In this document: piece after piece, positions 22,364 to 33,173 of the stretch
Layout of the letters: every line of letters begins with the position of its first letter
Position numbering within the stretch: the stretch's first letter is position 1
DNA from: Stenopsyche tienmushanensis
Lineage: Eukaryota; Arthropoda; Insecta; Trichoptera; Stenopsychidae
Assembly (NCBI GenBank): GCA_008973525.1
Contig: WACJ01000040.1
Location: forward strand, 1,054,001 to 1,118,000
DNA length: 64,000 nt
Direction of reading: 5' to 3'
Program-made: the position numbers and the translations under genes
The notes under the pieces: generated by a model
The model's database searches: none
What the model saw: only the letters and a program-made list of their open reading frames with translations
Told to the model about the DNA's origin: nothing

Positions 22364-24553
22364 GTAAAAACATCTAAAAGTGGCAGATTAAAAAACAGAT
22401 TTAAATCGTGGACAAACGGTTGTTTGATACAATTTTAATGATTTTAGAAATCCTAGCGTCGATCATCTTAACCTAACCTAAGATGTTTTAGGCAAACCTA
22501 TGCTATTGATATTTGACTCAATGATATTGGATAAGATTATCTGACCCAAATACCATATCAGTCATATTATATAAAATTGTACAATGCACGGACAGACATA
22601 CATCTTATGAACATTTTTCATTCAGACTTTAAATTTGTATGAACTCATTTTTTAATGTAAACTCTTTGTATTTTATTGCGCCGGAGGCTCATTCTTTTCG
22701 GTGGAAGTAAACTCACGTCCATTACAAAAAATGTTCACGATGTTCGAAGCTTATTTGCGACTTAAGAAAACGCATTGACTTTCCGGCTTTGTGTATTTTT
22801 GCAAAACTCGCCTCATTAGTGAGCATCAGAGGCTGTGTTCCAAAATCTACAATGCCTGAATACAAACTTCGTGAACTTGTTATTATAACAACGTACGTGG
22901 CCTGATGTCCAACGAAAGTGATCCAAATCGATGATTTAAGAAAGTGATCTGAGGCGAATCAATCCCGATGCGATTAGTTAATTATAATCGTGCCGCGTAG
23001 ATGGCGTCGCGCAATGATACATTTGATAAATGCTTTTTAACGTGCGCTCCTTAATCTTCTTTGGACCAGTTGAAATTAAGAATAATTTCGTTACATTGAA
23101 ATGTAAATTTCAATAATTGACATATTTACATACGACTCGTCTTCACGCTTGTTTATACAACATGTTTCCTTTTCTCCGCCGTGTCTTCTACAAAACAATA
23201 GGACACTAATTTCCTAGTTTCACAGACTTGACTGCATTCAAATATAACTGTCGTCCAGCGACAGAGATTCTCAAATATTATGCACTTCGGAATGAACACA
23301 TTATAAATAAATATATATTTACAATACTCAAGTGATAATTAATGATCAGATCTGCTAGATAACAAGATAAATATCACACTCTGCACCTTATTATATGTCG
23401 TAACTGCATGCATAAATGCAACGAAAGTCCACGATAGAATCCTTATCTGAAGGTCGTTCTTTAATTTTGATGATAAGACCAATACTGATATATTTGATTT
23501 TAAAATAATCAAAAATTATCATGATTTACGGCTTGACGTCATATCTTTCATTGATGGCTTTACTTGCCAATTTTTTAGCAACGCGTAAACAAGTCAACAA
23601 CTTAACCCACATTTATATGCGAACAACATTTAGAGAAGGTAAATACGACGTATTTATTCACGATAGATAACGACTGCATGCAAAAACGCATAAACTGGAT
23701 ATATTATTAGCTTCTTATGCAATGAGGCAATCGCCCTCAAACGCAATTTTTTTCTGCATCTCGCCATAAATACCCAACTCGATTTTAATGCCTTTGCAGA
23801 TGTGCGATGTCGCTGCAATCTTTCAAATAGATACATTAACCTAATGGTCGATTTATAAGCGGTTAGGATTCTTTGAAGGATCTGATCTGAGCGATAATCT
23901 TGAATGATGTGCGCACTCGGAAAATTGTGATCCTTTGCAGATTGCATCTTAATTGAAAGCCATAATCCTGTCATGCAATAGAGGCTCTTTGAAGATTCGA
24001 TCGAAATTTTGATGGATGCACATTCCTTCTCGGATTTCAAGGCATATTTATAAGATTGTTGAAGTGAAACTCGCATAAGCGTGGTAAGGCAAATTGGCTC
24101 AAACGTCACGAAAAGTGAAACTCCAAATGGCAGTCGATCATTTATAGTGTCTACATTGCATACATCATAGAGCTGTTAACTGGTTGACGCACGCGTCTGG
24201 AATAACAATTTTCGCAATTTATGAGCGTAAATTTGGAATTAAACCATCGCTAAAACGCACAATTATTATTGTTTTGAATCAAAGTCATTGATTATTGGCA
24301 GTGGCGTTATCTGCCTCATTTCAATTCTCAGAGAAGTTTGATAGTTTTTGAGCCGTTTAAGTTTGTTTTAGTTTTGATGAATTTCGTCGATGTGAGATAA
24401 AATTTGAAATATCCACGAAGACGGTATGCATAGACTTATTATTATCTGCTGTCGCATGACGGGATTTGACGGACATGTACGTCAAAGTGTTAATAATACG
24501 AATCATTTTTATAATTTGTTTTATAAGAAATTTGGCTATCCACAGTACGTTCA
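22364..24553. other. Long stretch with an unexplained open frame
   Basis: A 151-codon minus-strand frame at 23654-24109 shows no recognisable domain, and its first codons lie in the dispersed block at 24056-24190, so it is probably not a gene. TTTGACGGACATGTACGTCAAA-like near-palindromic sequence at about 24467-24488 resembles motifs of the neighbouring TTAA MITE. A CTTAACCTAACCTAAG stretch occurs near 22468. Confidence 0.4.
24056..24190 (-). repeat. Copy of the promoter-like block at 11900-12045
   Basis: Read on the minus strand it gives AGCTCTATGATGTATGC, then TTTGGAGTTTCACTTTTCGT, GACGTTTGAGCCAATTTGCC and AGTTTCACTTCAA, in the same order and similar spacing as at 11900-12045. No LTR boundaries are visible. 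Confidence 0.55.
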
Positions 24554-24857
24554 TTAACCCCTTCAACGTTACGTTTCACTGTTAAAAGTGTCATCCGTAG
24601 TGACCCGATCTTTTCGCCGCTAGTGAGTACGTACGTTATATCTAGTATACGAAAATAGTATATCATCAAATTCCAACAAGTCAGTTTTCAAGATGTATCA
24701 TTCTTACATTTAACGCACATAACACTGCAATCGGACATATCCGTAATTTTCCATTGAGGTTTGCTTAAATTTCACAATGCGGATATATCCGTCATACCCA
24801 CATTGCATGAACTTTAGTCTTGACGGATATATACGTCATATCCACTTAAGGGGTTAA
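24554..24857. mobile_element. piggyBac-type TTAA MITE with internal ACGGATATATCCGT-like repeats
   Basis: TTAA at 24554-24557 and 24854-24857 flank inverted ends beginning TTAACCCCTT. The right half holds three motifs of the form CGGAYATATMCGT, at about 24735, 24781 and 24824, within the last 125 bases. It is 304 bp with no coding sequence. The interior differs from family C, so it is a separate family. Confidence 0.75.
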
Positions 24858-24950
24858 CATGTACAAACCAACACGTCCGAAATATTGTAACGAAATAAAT
24901 ACAGTTTTAATTTAAAAAAACTATCATCCGAATTTGACTTGCATGGATCT

Positions 24951-25324
24951 TTAGCCCCTAAAGGAGTACTATCCCAGGGTCTGGGAACCCCCCCCCCTCC
25001 ACTATTCAGAAAGAGCACTCTTGTACATTGAGATCGGAGACAAACAGAGAGAGAATGTAGCGCAGTTCGGGAGACAGAGACGTCTTTGTCCGATTATCAT
25101 TTCCTTCTAAAGCAGGAGCAAATGAATCGATTTCTTGTGTATTGTTTATGTAAATAAATGGCGTGGTCTTATATACTATCAACAGTGTTTATTTTCAATT
25201 GACTCTGCCTCGAATTGATTTTTGTCTTACGCTGATAGGAGCTGACAGAAAGTAATCGGTTTAAAGCGAATATGGCATCAACGACTTCATCGATTTTAAA
25301 TTTGCTCACTCCTCAAAAAGTTAA
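24951..25324 (+). mobile_element. Family C MITE (C4), internally deleted
   Basis: It starts at a mutated TTAG (24951) followed by CCCCTAAAGGAGTACTATCC and ends CTCACTCCTCAAAAAGTTAA at 25324. The segment from the GA-rich block to TCTTTGTCC is deleted relative to the copy at 34555-35004. A run of eight or more C follows the subterminal palindrome. Confidence 0.88.
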
Positions 25325-27390
25325 GACTCAAATTAAATCTAATGTTTGTCTGTCTGTTCTTTATATGATAATATATTGTCTGATACTTCAGATACCGAAG
25401 CTCTAATCGGGAGGTCATGGACATGTACGACTAAGCGTCAATCGTCAGCTTCTTGCTTCCCCAACGTCTCGGGCAGCACAAATAACACACAGAATCTAAC
25501 CACAATTGATATAGATTTGAATCTTAGATGTTTGAGATACAAATCCAACTTCTAAGTTATGGGATTATGTATTAAATATCCCTATTGAATATAGTCAATT
25601 TGGTATGAAAGTTTTTTCTTCAGATTATTTAAATCGTGATATATTTAATACATTCTCCAAAGTCCCCGAATCAAAGCAATATATTATGAAATGACTTTTA
25701 AAAGTGAAAGTTTTAACTTTCCTATAGTCCAAATCTGTCTCAAAATTCATATGGTAGATCTTATGGCAGTATTGAATCGATATTTATTATTTGATCTACA
25801 GGTGAAAGCATGTGGATTTTGACTCAGTATATAAATAAATGCTTTCGCCTTCAATAGTGCATTTTTTAGAGGGTGACAACCCAAATGACAGTAATTTTTT
25901 ATCAAAGAGTGGGTGTGAGTAACCTTTCCAGGTGTAATCAGTCGGTAATATCATACATTATGCATCACGGAGAGACGATTTCGAAATCGCAACCTTTCAG
26001 CCAAGTACATTATCCACATTGACCGAGATGGATTGGATAAGTTGATTGAATCATCTGGCATGGTGCAAAATTTTCTTAGCAGCACAATTATGCAACAGCA
26101 TTGTAAAAAATCGCATTTCCGTGCGCTGCACCGCCATTAAATGCAGATTGATGCATGTGAAAAATCACCCGGTTTTTGCCACAAGTGTACCGATAAAAAG
26201 AATGATCAATCATTGTTTTGCCCCGGGAAATGAGCGCGAACAGGTTTTCAATTAAGCGGCGTATGAGCCTTCTTAAGGCCGCCATCAATCATCGGCGTTT
26301 GATTCGCTTTCCTTGAAAATGAAGCGCGAATCGATGATCGGATGCGCGAATTTGTCATTCGCTATTAAAAGCTCGGGATAAAGCTGCATTTTGTAGGCTG
26401 TCCAGTACAAATAGTTCTTGGCTCCGAACTACCTTCATTCATCGTACGAAAGTGAAAGTTTCAGGTCATTCATAATTAGATCGGTTTAGGATGTGATACG
26501 GATTTAATTCACCATTGCATAATTCATATAAACGCACAATGTGAACCGGTCCAATGCGCCATCGACGCATAAAAAAGGCGATTTCATCGCGCAATTAGGG
26601 ATCTGGATAAATAGGATACTCGACGATCATGTTCGAGATATGATCGTGTATATAAATAATCCCCAAGAAATTGTTTGACTTTCATATAAATAAATTCAAT
26701 ACGGGAGACATCCAATGGATAACAAACCTGTTCATATACATATCCATTTACTAATATGATAAATTTAGATTTAGCCAAAAGACTAACAAGGAATCCATCA
26801 TAAACTATGGTCCTTTTTATAACAAGTATGAATTTAAAGGATAATCTTCATGTTGTGACGTTAATTGAGTCAAATCCTAGGAAAACTCTATAGAAATTGT
26901 GATAAAAACTCTTCTGATAATGGTATATAATATAATGCAGACACATGTATAAAGATCAAAATGAATAGATTGAACATTTAGTTGTCGCATGAACTATCTT
27001 TAAACAACAAAGAACAGTGTGTGAATATATCTACTTTATATTATAAACAAGAAGTGCTTTTAAAAGCTCATATTTTGCATCAGATTGATCCAAAAGCTGA
27101 TAATAGAAGTAATTTTTCACCACGATATTTCGCGGGCCGTCCTCGAAGGTCTCGTGTATCAACGACTTGATGCAGTTATTTCAAAGCGTTCCATTTTATG
27201 GTTGTTATTTAATACGAAATAATTAATATTCATTGGATTTATGATAATCACTATGTTGATTCTTGTTTGTGTAATTGTATACAGTAAAAGCATTCGAATG
27301 AAAATTCGTTTAAAACCGATACATTTGATTATTCTATGCTGTTTATTCGACAGATAAAGATATCAAAGGATGTTTTTACGATGAAGGGTA
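25325..27390. other. Stretch without recognised features
   Basis: A GC-balanced block at 25990-26600 contains several chance frames on both strands. No shared repeat apart from the short TGTTTGTCTGTCTGTTCT at about 25344. Confidence 0.5.
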
Positions 27391-27800
27391 TAGGTAATAC
27401 TTATATATTATAATACTTTGATGTGATTCGTAATTATATTACGGAGGAATACATAAATTCTGAGCCCCGTATCTATTAAATTTCATATCGATATTCCCAT
27501 TATTAGAGCCGAAGTGTAGTAAATACATCACCGGTAGGGAAAGGTTAATATAACAATATGAAAAACATACATGTACTGTATATATATTTATACAAAGATT
27601 AGATAGTTACTGCCCCTAGGCGTCCCCAAGCGTCCTGATTTCGGCGAAAATGTCTCGATTTAGTAGCCTTCATCGTGCTGGTGAGTTGTACGATTTCTGT
27701 TAGTTAAAAATTTCAATCCAGAATTTTTCGGGATTACGTTTACTAATCCCGGTATTCATGAGCGCCTAAAATTTTCCGGGATCCCGGGATTGGATCCCTA
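27391..27800 (+). mobile_element. Family A hAT remnant (A5), left end missing
   Basis: It runs from ACTTATATATTATAATAC through the conserved interior to the right terminal repeat CCCGGGATTGGATCCCTA at 27800. The coding segment and left terminus are absent, and about 30 bases around the GCGTCGCC block are missing. Confidence 0.82.
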
Positions 27801-29355
27801 CTTGCCATAAATTCATCAACAAATCCTTCAAATTCCAATATAATAATACCTAATGATTGATTGATCTTTGTATATCAATTTCTGATTGATTAATAACTTT
27901 AAATTGAAAAAAATCCATGGATTAAAAGTAAAGGATACGAACGAATCAATGGTTGCGTGTAATTTGATTTTCGAAGCGATATTGGGTAATCTCCTTACAG
28001 AAGCTCATCCGATTATAGCATAATTGACGAGATGATGTATCCTTATGAATGTTTATACATAAAGATTATATAGTGGAGGCTCCAGGTGCTTATTTTAACT
28101 TCGTTTAAAATCATCAACAGTTTACATACACGTTCCATATTACACGTGTAATCTTTTACATCCGCCCAGAGTACACGAGTGCGTGTTTGAAGATCGAAAA
28201 TACATTTTTTAAGCTTTTATGCAGAATATCGACAACACCAGTGGTGACAACTACGTCCAAACGATCATAGCTCATCATAAGAAAATTAATATAACAGATT
28301 CAAAGCCAATTTAATGTAAATGGATCCAGTCGAAGATTGCTTTTTATTTATTGCAGCTCAAATGTATTTCGACATAATTATAATGCAGTGATAAGAATAA
28401 GTGGATTAAATTAATTGAATAATATCGAAATATCCTCAAGGATTTGCACGAAACCAGTGTTGTCAATACAAGCTTGAAATTGAAAGCGTTTATCTTGTGG
28501 TATCATTTCGTAAATACCATTAAAGCTCTGAGATACGACCTGTCCAAAATTAAAAGCTCCCAATCGAATGCTTCATACGCTTTCTTCGGATGGGAAATTT
28601 AATCTCTGAATATACAAAAATGATGTAAAACATCAAATTCGTATGTAAATTGCTTTCATACGGTATAATCTGAAATTCAATAAATTTTATAATATATGTC
28701 TACCGCTGTCAAATTGTACCGCAGAAGCAATTGCAATAATTTAAGCTCAATCTCTTTGGCGACGCTAATATGCATTTAATATGCGCCTTATCAATTTGTG
28801 CTTCCATTGGGTTCCATGACTTTTTTGTCGGTTTTTCGACAAAAAAAAAAATAACTGGAACAACTAATATTGGAAAAGGTTTGACCTTGAAAGTTCAAAA
28901 TTTACATGAGAGAGCGAATTTAAGCCTCGATACTTCGGCAGGTGGAACCGCTTTTCCGCGGAAACATTCCAATAATGGCCGATTAAGGCTAGATAATTGT
29001 TGGAAATCGATAATTTAAAAATAAGGATATTCAATAAATTGCTGTTAATTATATCTACCGTAAGACGTTAATGTTCACGACTTTTGCCGAAAATTTTTAT
29101 TTAAAAATGTTGATTGATTTTTAATCAAAATTATGATTGGATATGAACATTTGTCTTGATTTTATTGTCAAAAAAATAAAATTTATAAAAAGTTGTTATA
29201 CCGGAATACAAAATTGATGCCAATTCGATAGTCATAATCAGGTTATTGTCTGAGGTTGTTTCCAAAACAACACTCTTCTTATGACATCCTATGAATATTT
29301 GGATTAGAATAAATAAGGAGCGTTTTTACCGAGTACTAACATCAAATTCAAATAT
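27801..29355. other. Stretch without recognised features
   Basis: AT-rich. The 82-codon frame at 28770-29018 has no recognisable domain. Nothing else was seen. Confidence 0.5.
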
Positions 29356-29903
29356 TAGGGTGTCCCATAAGTTTCTTTCGTTTTCATATTAAGAAAAAAA
29401 TAAACAATAATTTGTATTGCATCAAAATTTATTGAATAATATATGATTCATTCTGTTTTATTACTTTTCTCCATCTCTCCAGAAACCTCATAATGCCTTC
29501 TTGCCAAAATTTCCCAGGTTTGTTTTTTGGATGTAGGCCAGGTTTAACTACAGTTAAAGCTTCTGTACCCTTGGTCCAAGACCGTTTACGTTGGATACTC
29601 TCAAAGAGTATCCAACTTTCATCTCCAGTGACAAGTCTCTTCAAAAAAGGTTGGCTATTATGTCGTTGGAGAAGAAGATCGCATGTTGAAATACGCTGAA
29701 GTTTATTTGAGCCAGTCAGTTCATGAAGAAGCCACACATCTGAACGATTGATGTAGCCCAATTTTGTCAGATGATTATGGACGGATGTTCGTGGAATTTC
29801 TAACTTGTTAGCTATTTCGCGAACAGTATATCGCGGATTTTCTTCAACCATGGCTATGTTTAGATCTGTGTTCATTTGCGAAAGAAACTTATGAGACAAC
29901 CTA
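29356..29903 (-). mobile_element. Mariner deletion derivative with both terminal repeats (M2)
   Basis: Ends TTAGGGTGTCCCATAAG (29356) and, inverted, TAGGTTGTCTCATAAG (ending 29903) bracket 548 bp; an intact mariner is about 1.3 kb. Two deletions are evident: one joins the 5' terminal repeat to the second half of the HTH region, the other (at about 29520) removes the second and third catalytic motifs. Both ends being present means it may have been mobile in trans. Confidence 0.9.
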
Positions 29904-29911
29904 GGATGCAC
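29429..29911 (-). CDS. Open frame: mariner HTH half fused in frame to the transposase C-terminus
   Basis: This is a 160-codon open frame. The ATG at 29909-29911 sits in flanking DNA, the next codons read through the terminal repeat, and a second ATG follows at MNTDLN. It then encodes a helix-turn-helix-like part (YTVREIANKLEIPRTSVHNH), the linker VWLLHELT, the first catalytic motif TGDESW, and KPGLHPK. There an in-frame deletion joins it to NKPGKFWQ and the normal C-terminus. The second and third catalytic Asp are gone, so it cannot transpose, but a DNA-binding or dimer-forming product is conceivable. Whether it is expressed is unknown; it is most simply a fortuitously open relic. Confidence 0.6.
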   Translation of the reverse strand: MHPRLSHKFLSQMNTDLNIAMVEENPRYTVREIANKLEIPRTSVHNHLTKLGYINRSDVWLLHELTGSNKLQRISTCDLLLQRHNSQPFLKRLVTGDESWILFESIQRKRSWTKGTEALTVVKPGLHPKNKPGKFWQEGIMRFLERWRKVIKQNESYIIQ

Positions 29912-30565
29912 AAGGACAAAGACTTATTTTCAGCCTTTAGCCACAGTATTAATTTCGCCATCTGATAATTTATCGCCTTGAACAACGCGTAATCCCGTTT
30001 TCCCCGGCGATTTCGTTCAGCAAATAGCCGAAGGATTAAGAGGATTGACGGCCGACCCCGTCGACCTTCGTTTATTGGCAAACATATTGGCGAAATTCCG
30101 ACAGGACCTTTGACAATAGCGGCTTATTTGCATCGATCGCCGGCGCGAAAATCGTAATGAGGCCATTCACGATAGCTCCCCGAAATACTGATGCCAATCT
30201 CGCGAGTCTCCGGTCGTCCATTCTTGTCCATAAACTTGCATTTCAATTGACCATTTGTCTGTTATAACATAATAAAAGGCATTAACAAAATGGGCATTGG
30301 CGATAGGGTCGATGGCCGTCGCCGACGTTTCTTCTTTTCACGGATGCGTCGTCGATGCATCTCGAGAAATCCAATATGAAGTTGATTCGGCAAATATTTG
30401 CTTCGTTAATCGATTCTAAAATATGATCGTTTTGTGAGTGGCTTTTATAAATTACCTCTATTTTTGTTTGTTTAGCGTTCCCATGGATGCACCATAGACA
30501 GTATTAAGAACTAAGCGATGTCTGCAGAGCATTTTTCTAGGGATATTAGTTTTTCAATCATAGTA
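29904..30565. other. GC-balanced unique stretch
   Basis: Rich in CpG relative to its neighbours. No domain or shared repeat was seen. Confidence 0.5.
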
Positions 30566-31166
30566 CACCTATCCCTCGATTTACGCGGTAGATACGTTCC
30601 GAGAGAAACCGCGTAAATCGAGACTTCAAGTTCATACAAAAACGGAAGATAGGTTCCAGAAAATAAAAATCCGCGTAAATCGAGACTTCAATTTCATATA
30701 AAGTAGGGGGATAGGTTCCAGAAAACCGCGTAAAACAAATACAAATGAGTACGCGTAAAAAGACAATTTAACTAAAAAACTATATTTAATAGCTCGACAT
30801 AAATTTATAACATGTTTATAATTAAAAGCATAATTATATAATGATAATTTTATTATTCCACCTCTTCACAGCTGTATTCTAATTCAACCAATTTTTTCAT
30901 TTTGGTTGGCTCGAAATTACTACTATCATCGGATTCAAATCCAGCAGCAGGCTCTTCTTCTCGCCTTATTAAATAGTCTGTAACTAATTTTTGTGATGTG
31001 TTTATTTAAGTCTTTGTAAATTTCACACAATTTAAGATCATTTAAGATCATCAACATGTGACGCGTGCCACAAAACATGTTCGATTTCTATTAAAAAAAT
31101 GTTTTTTCTGACCGCGTAAAAGTGAAACCGCGTAAAATGGGTACCGCGTAAATCGAGGGATAGGTG
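30566..31166 (-). mobile_element. pogo/Tigger-like element with perfect 25-bp terminal inverted repeats
   Basis: The ends at 30566-30590 and 31142-31166 (beginning CACCTATCCCTCGATTTACG) are exact inverted copies over 25 bases, flanked by TA on both sides. CGCGTAAATCGAG-type termini and TA targets are typical of pogo/Tigger elements. Near the left end two direct repeats of about 55 bases (about 30609-30660 and 30672-30726) share CGCGTAAATCGAGACTTCAA and ATAGGTTCCAGAAAA. A short transposase-like tail lies on the minus strand. The perfect ends suggest it is one of the youngest elements here. Confidence 0.85.
30853..31005 (-). pseudogene. Possible pogo/Tigger transposase acidic C-terminus
   Basis: This is an open minus-strand stretch of 50 codons ending in a stop, inside the 601-bp element. 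It has a basic-acidic junction (YLIRREEEPA) and an acidic serine-rich tail (GFESDDSSN) ending CEEVE. Acidic tails after the DDE domain are common in this superfamily. The sequence is too short to assign without a search. Confidence 0.4.
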
Positions 31167-31190
31167 TATCCCATTGCTTTCCTCATATAC

Positions 31191-31417
31191 TTAACCCGTA
31201 AAGGAGTACTATCCCAGGGCCTGGGACCCCCTCTCCACTTATTCGAAATAGCACTCTTGTTCATTGAGCTCGGAGACAGACAGAGACAGAAAGAGAACGT
31301 AGCGCAGTTCGGGAGACAGAGACGCTGATAGGAGCTGACAGAAAGTAATCGGTGTAAAGCGATTATAGCAACAACGACTTCATTGATTTCAAATTTACTC
31401 ACTCCTCAAAAGGTTAA
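31191..31417 (+). mobile_element. Family C MITE (C5), large internal deletion
   Basis: TTAA at 31191-31194 and 31414-31417 with ends TTAACCCGTAAAGGAGT and ACTCCTCAAAAGGTTAA. The middle third is deleted: GGAGACAGAGACG joins GCTGATAGGAGCTGACAG. The subterminal palindrome TCCCAGGGCCTGGGA is intact. It lies only 24 bp from the pogo-like element. Confidence 0.9.
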
Positions 31418-31639
31418 TATAATAATATTTTAATAGTAGCAGATCTATAAGCGAGGAGTGAAATTATCATTTTCCAATTTGTTATTCATAGGGACCTAGG
31501 GAATCCAAAGTTGTGAATCGTCTTTACATTTACTTTTACATGAAACTTAATATGCATTTAAACCATAATATTATAATGAAAGTTCAAAATCTAATCTACT
31601 ATACCAAAACTGGGTCAAATTTAAAACATCAACCATTAA

Positions 31640-31815
31640 ATTTTAAATAAAACTTCTAAAGCCATGATAGGGCAAATTGAGTTGAACGAGACGAAAAGTG
31701 AAACTCCAAGCGCCAGTTGTTTGGAAAGAGAGGGAGACTGGTTTCTACTTTCTCTGTCTCTGTCGCACACATACGTACATACGCTATGCACATGCGCCAC
31801 GCTGCCTCCACTGTA
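31640..31815 (-). repeat. Copy of the promoter-like block at 11900-12045
   Basis: The minus strand reads CGCATGTGCATAGCGTATG, then TGGCGCTTGGAGTTTCACTT, CGTCTCGTTCAACTCAATTTG and CCTATCATGGCTTTAGAAG, collinear with 11900-12045. It directly abuts the family F copy. Confidence 0.5.
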
Positions 31816-32426
31816 TGTATACTGATTTTAAAAATCGCATAACAGTTATATAAAATATAGTCAAAATCGCACAAAAAAAGTTAATACAAAATCAGGAAAA
31901 CAATAAGGCAATTATAAAATAACATTTTAAAGATCTCTGGCGTCTGCCAGTATATGCGCAGTGTCAATGTCATCATTGTTCTATGTAGATTTTTTCTTTC
32001 TAACAATATAATTCTTAATTAGGAAAGACATTAATTTTAATAGTAAAAAAATAAATTTTGATATAAATCTGGTAGAAATAATAGAGGGGTCATATAGAGT
32101 TTGTATAGTACTCAATTTGAAGTAAATCAATTGATTAAAACTTGAGATATGATGTCAACCGTGTTGAAAAAAGTAGTTTCGAAAAAAAAGTAAGCTATAA
32201 CTCTGTAAATAATTGGAATTTAGCAAATTTGAAGGTTGTATTTTTGAAAGTCAAAATATTGATAAGAAACGAAATCATTTTTTCAAAATTCTAAACTAGA
32301 ATACCCCCTTAAAGGGTGTGGTCGTAATTCAGCAATAGCAGATGCAACATGATTTAAACAGTTCAAAATTGTAATTTTTTTCCAAACTTTAGTGTTAATG
32401 ATTTATTTCCTATTTTATCCAAAATA
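31816..32426 (-). mobile_element. Family F copy (F4), cut by mariner M3
   Basis: Its reverse complement aligns with both halves of F1: GGATAAAATAGGAAATAAAT and GAACTGTTTAAATCATGTTGC with 4170-4265, and GCCTTATTGTTTTCCTG and TTTATATAACTG with 5005-5075. It lacks the family B insert seen in F1. Both termini are lost; one is replaced by M3 at 32427. Confidence 0.6.
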
Positions 32427-33173
32427 TTAGGTTGTTCAATAAGAAATAGCTAACAAGTTAGAAATTCCACGGACATCCGTCCATAATCATCTGACAAAAT
32501 TGGGCTACATCAATCGTTCAGATGTGTGGCTTCCTCATGAACTGACTCACTAAAATAAACTTCAGCGTATTTCAACATGCGATCTTCTTCTCCAACGACA
32601 TAATAGCCTACCTTTTTTGAAGAGACTTGTCATTGGAGATGAAAATTGGATACTCTATGAGAATATCCAACGTAAACGGTCTTGGACCAAGGGTACAGAA
32701 GCTTTAACTGTAGCTAAACCTGGCCTACATCCAAAAAAAATTTGCTATGCATTTGGTGGGACTGGAATGGGGTAGTTTATTATGAGCTACTTCAGCAAGA
32801 TGAAACGATCAATTCAACAAAATATTGTTTCCAACAAGACAATCTAAAGGATGCAATTGCCAGAAAACGGCCAGAATTAGCGAACAGACAAGACGTTGTT
32901 TAGCATCACGATAACGCCAGGCCTCAGGGATGTTTTATCTCATCCTCCATACTCTCCAGACATTGCCCCTTCAGATTATTATTTATTTCTTTCATTGAAA
33001 AATTCTTTACGTGGTATAAAATTTAATTCAAAAATTGATATAAAAATGTACCTTGATCAATATTTTGCCAATAAACTTGGGAAAATTTGGCAAGAAGACA
33101 TAATGAAAATTCCGGAGAGATGAAGAAAGTTAATAGAATAGAATGGATCATATATTATTCAATAAATTTTGAT
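32427..33173 (+). mobile_element. Mariner remnant (M3), right terminal repeat missing
   Basis: The left end TTAGGTTGTTCAATAAG runs straight into GAAATAGCTAACAAGTTAG, deleting the 5' UTR and N-terminal coding part. Collinear transposase sequence follows to the AATAAATTTTGAT segment at 33173, where similarity stops. Confidence 0.88.
32450..33123 (+). pseudogene. Mariner transposase, multiply interrupted
   Basis: Successive frames give an HTH remnant, a first-Asp region read as GDENW, a KPGLHPK segment, a stop shortly after the tryptophan-rich motif, a broken second-Asp region, then HPPYSPDIAPSDYYLF (third Asp, with the canonical PSD) and a C-terminus stopping at 33121-33123. Several frameshifts and stops make it non-functional. 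Confidence 0.85.

Noticed and set aside
22466..22482. CTTAACCTAACCTAAG as telomeric (TTAGG)n repeat
   Set aside because: Only two units in a non-telomeric setting; chance is sufficient.
23654..24109. 151-codon minus-strand open frame, among the longest not explained by a transposase
   Set aside because: No domain, signal or motif could be recognised, and its first codons lie in the dispersed promoter-like block, so a host gene is unlikely.
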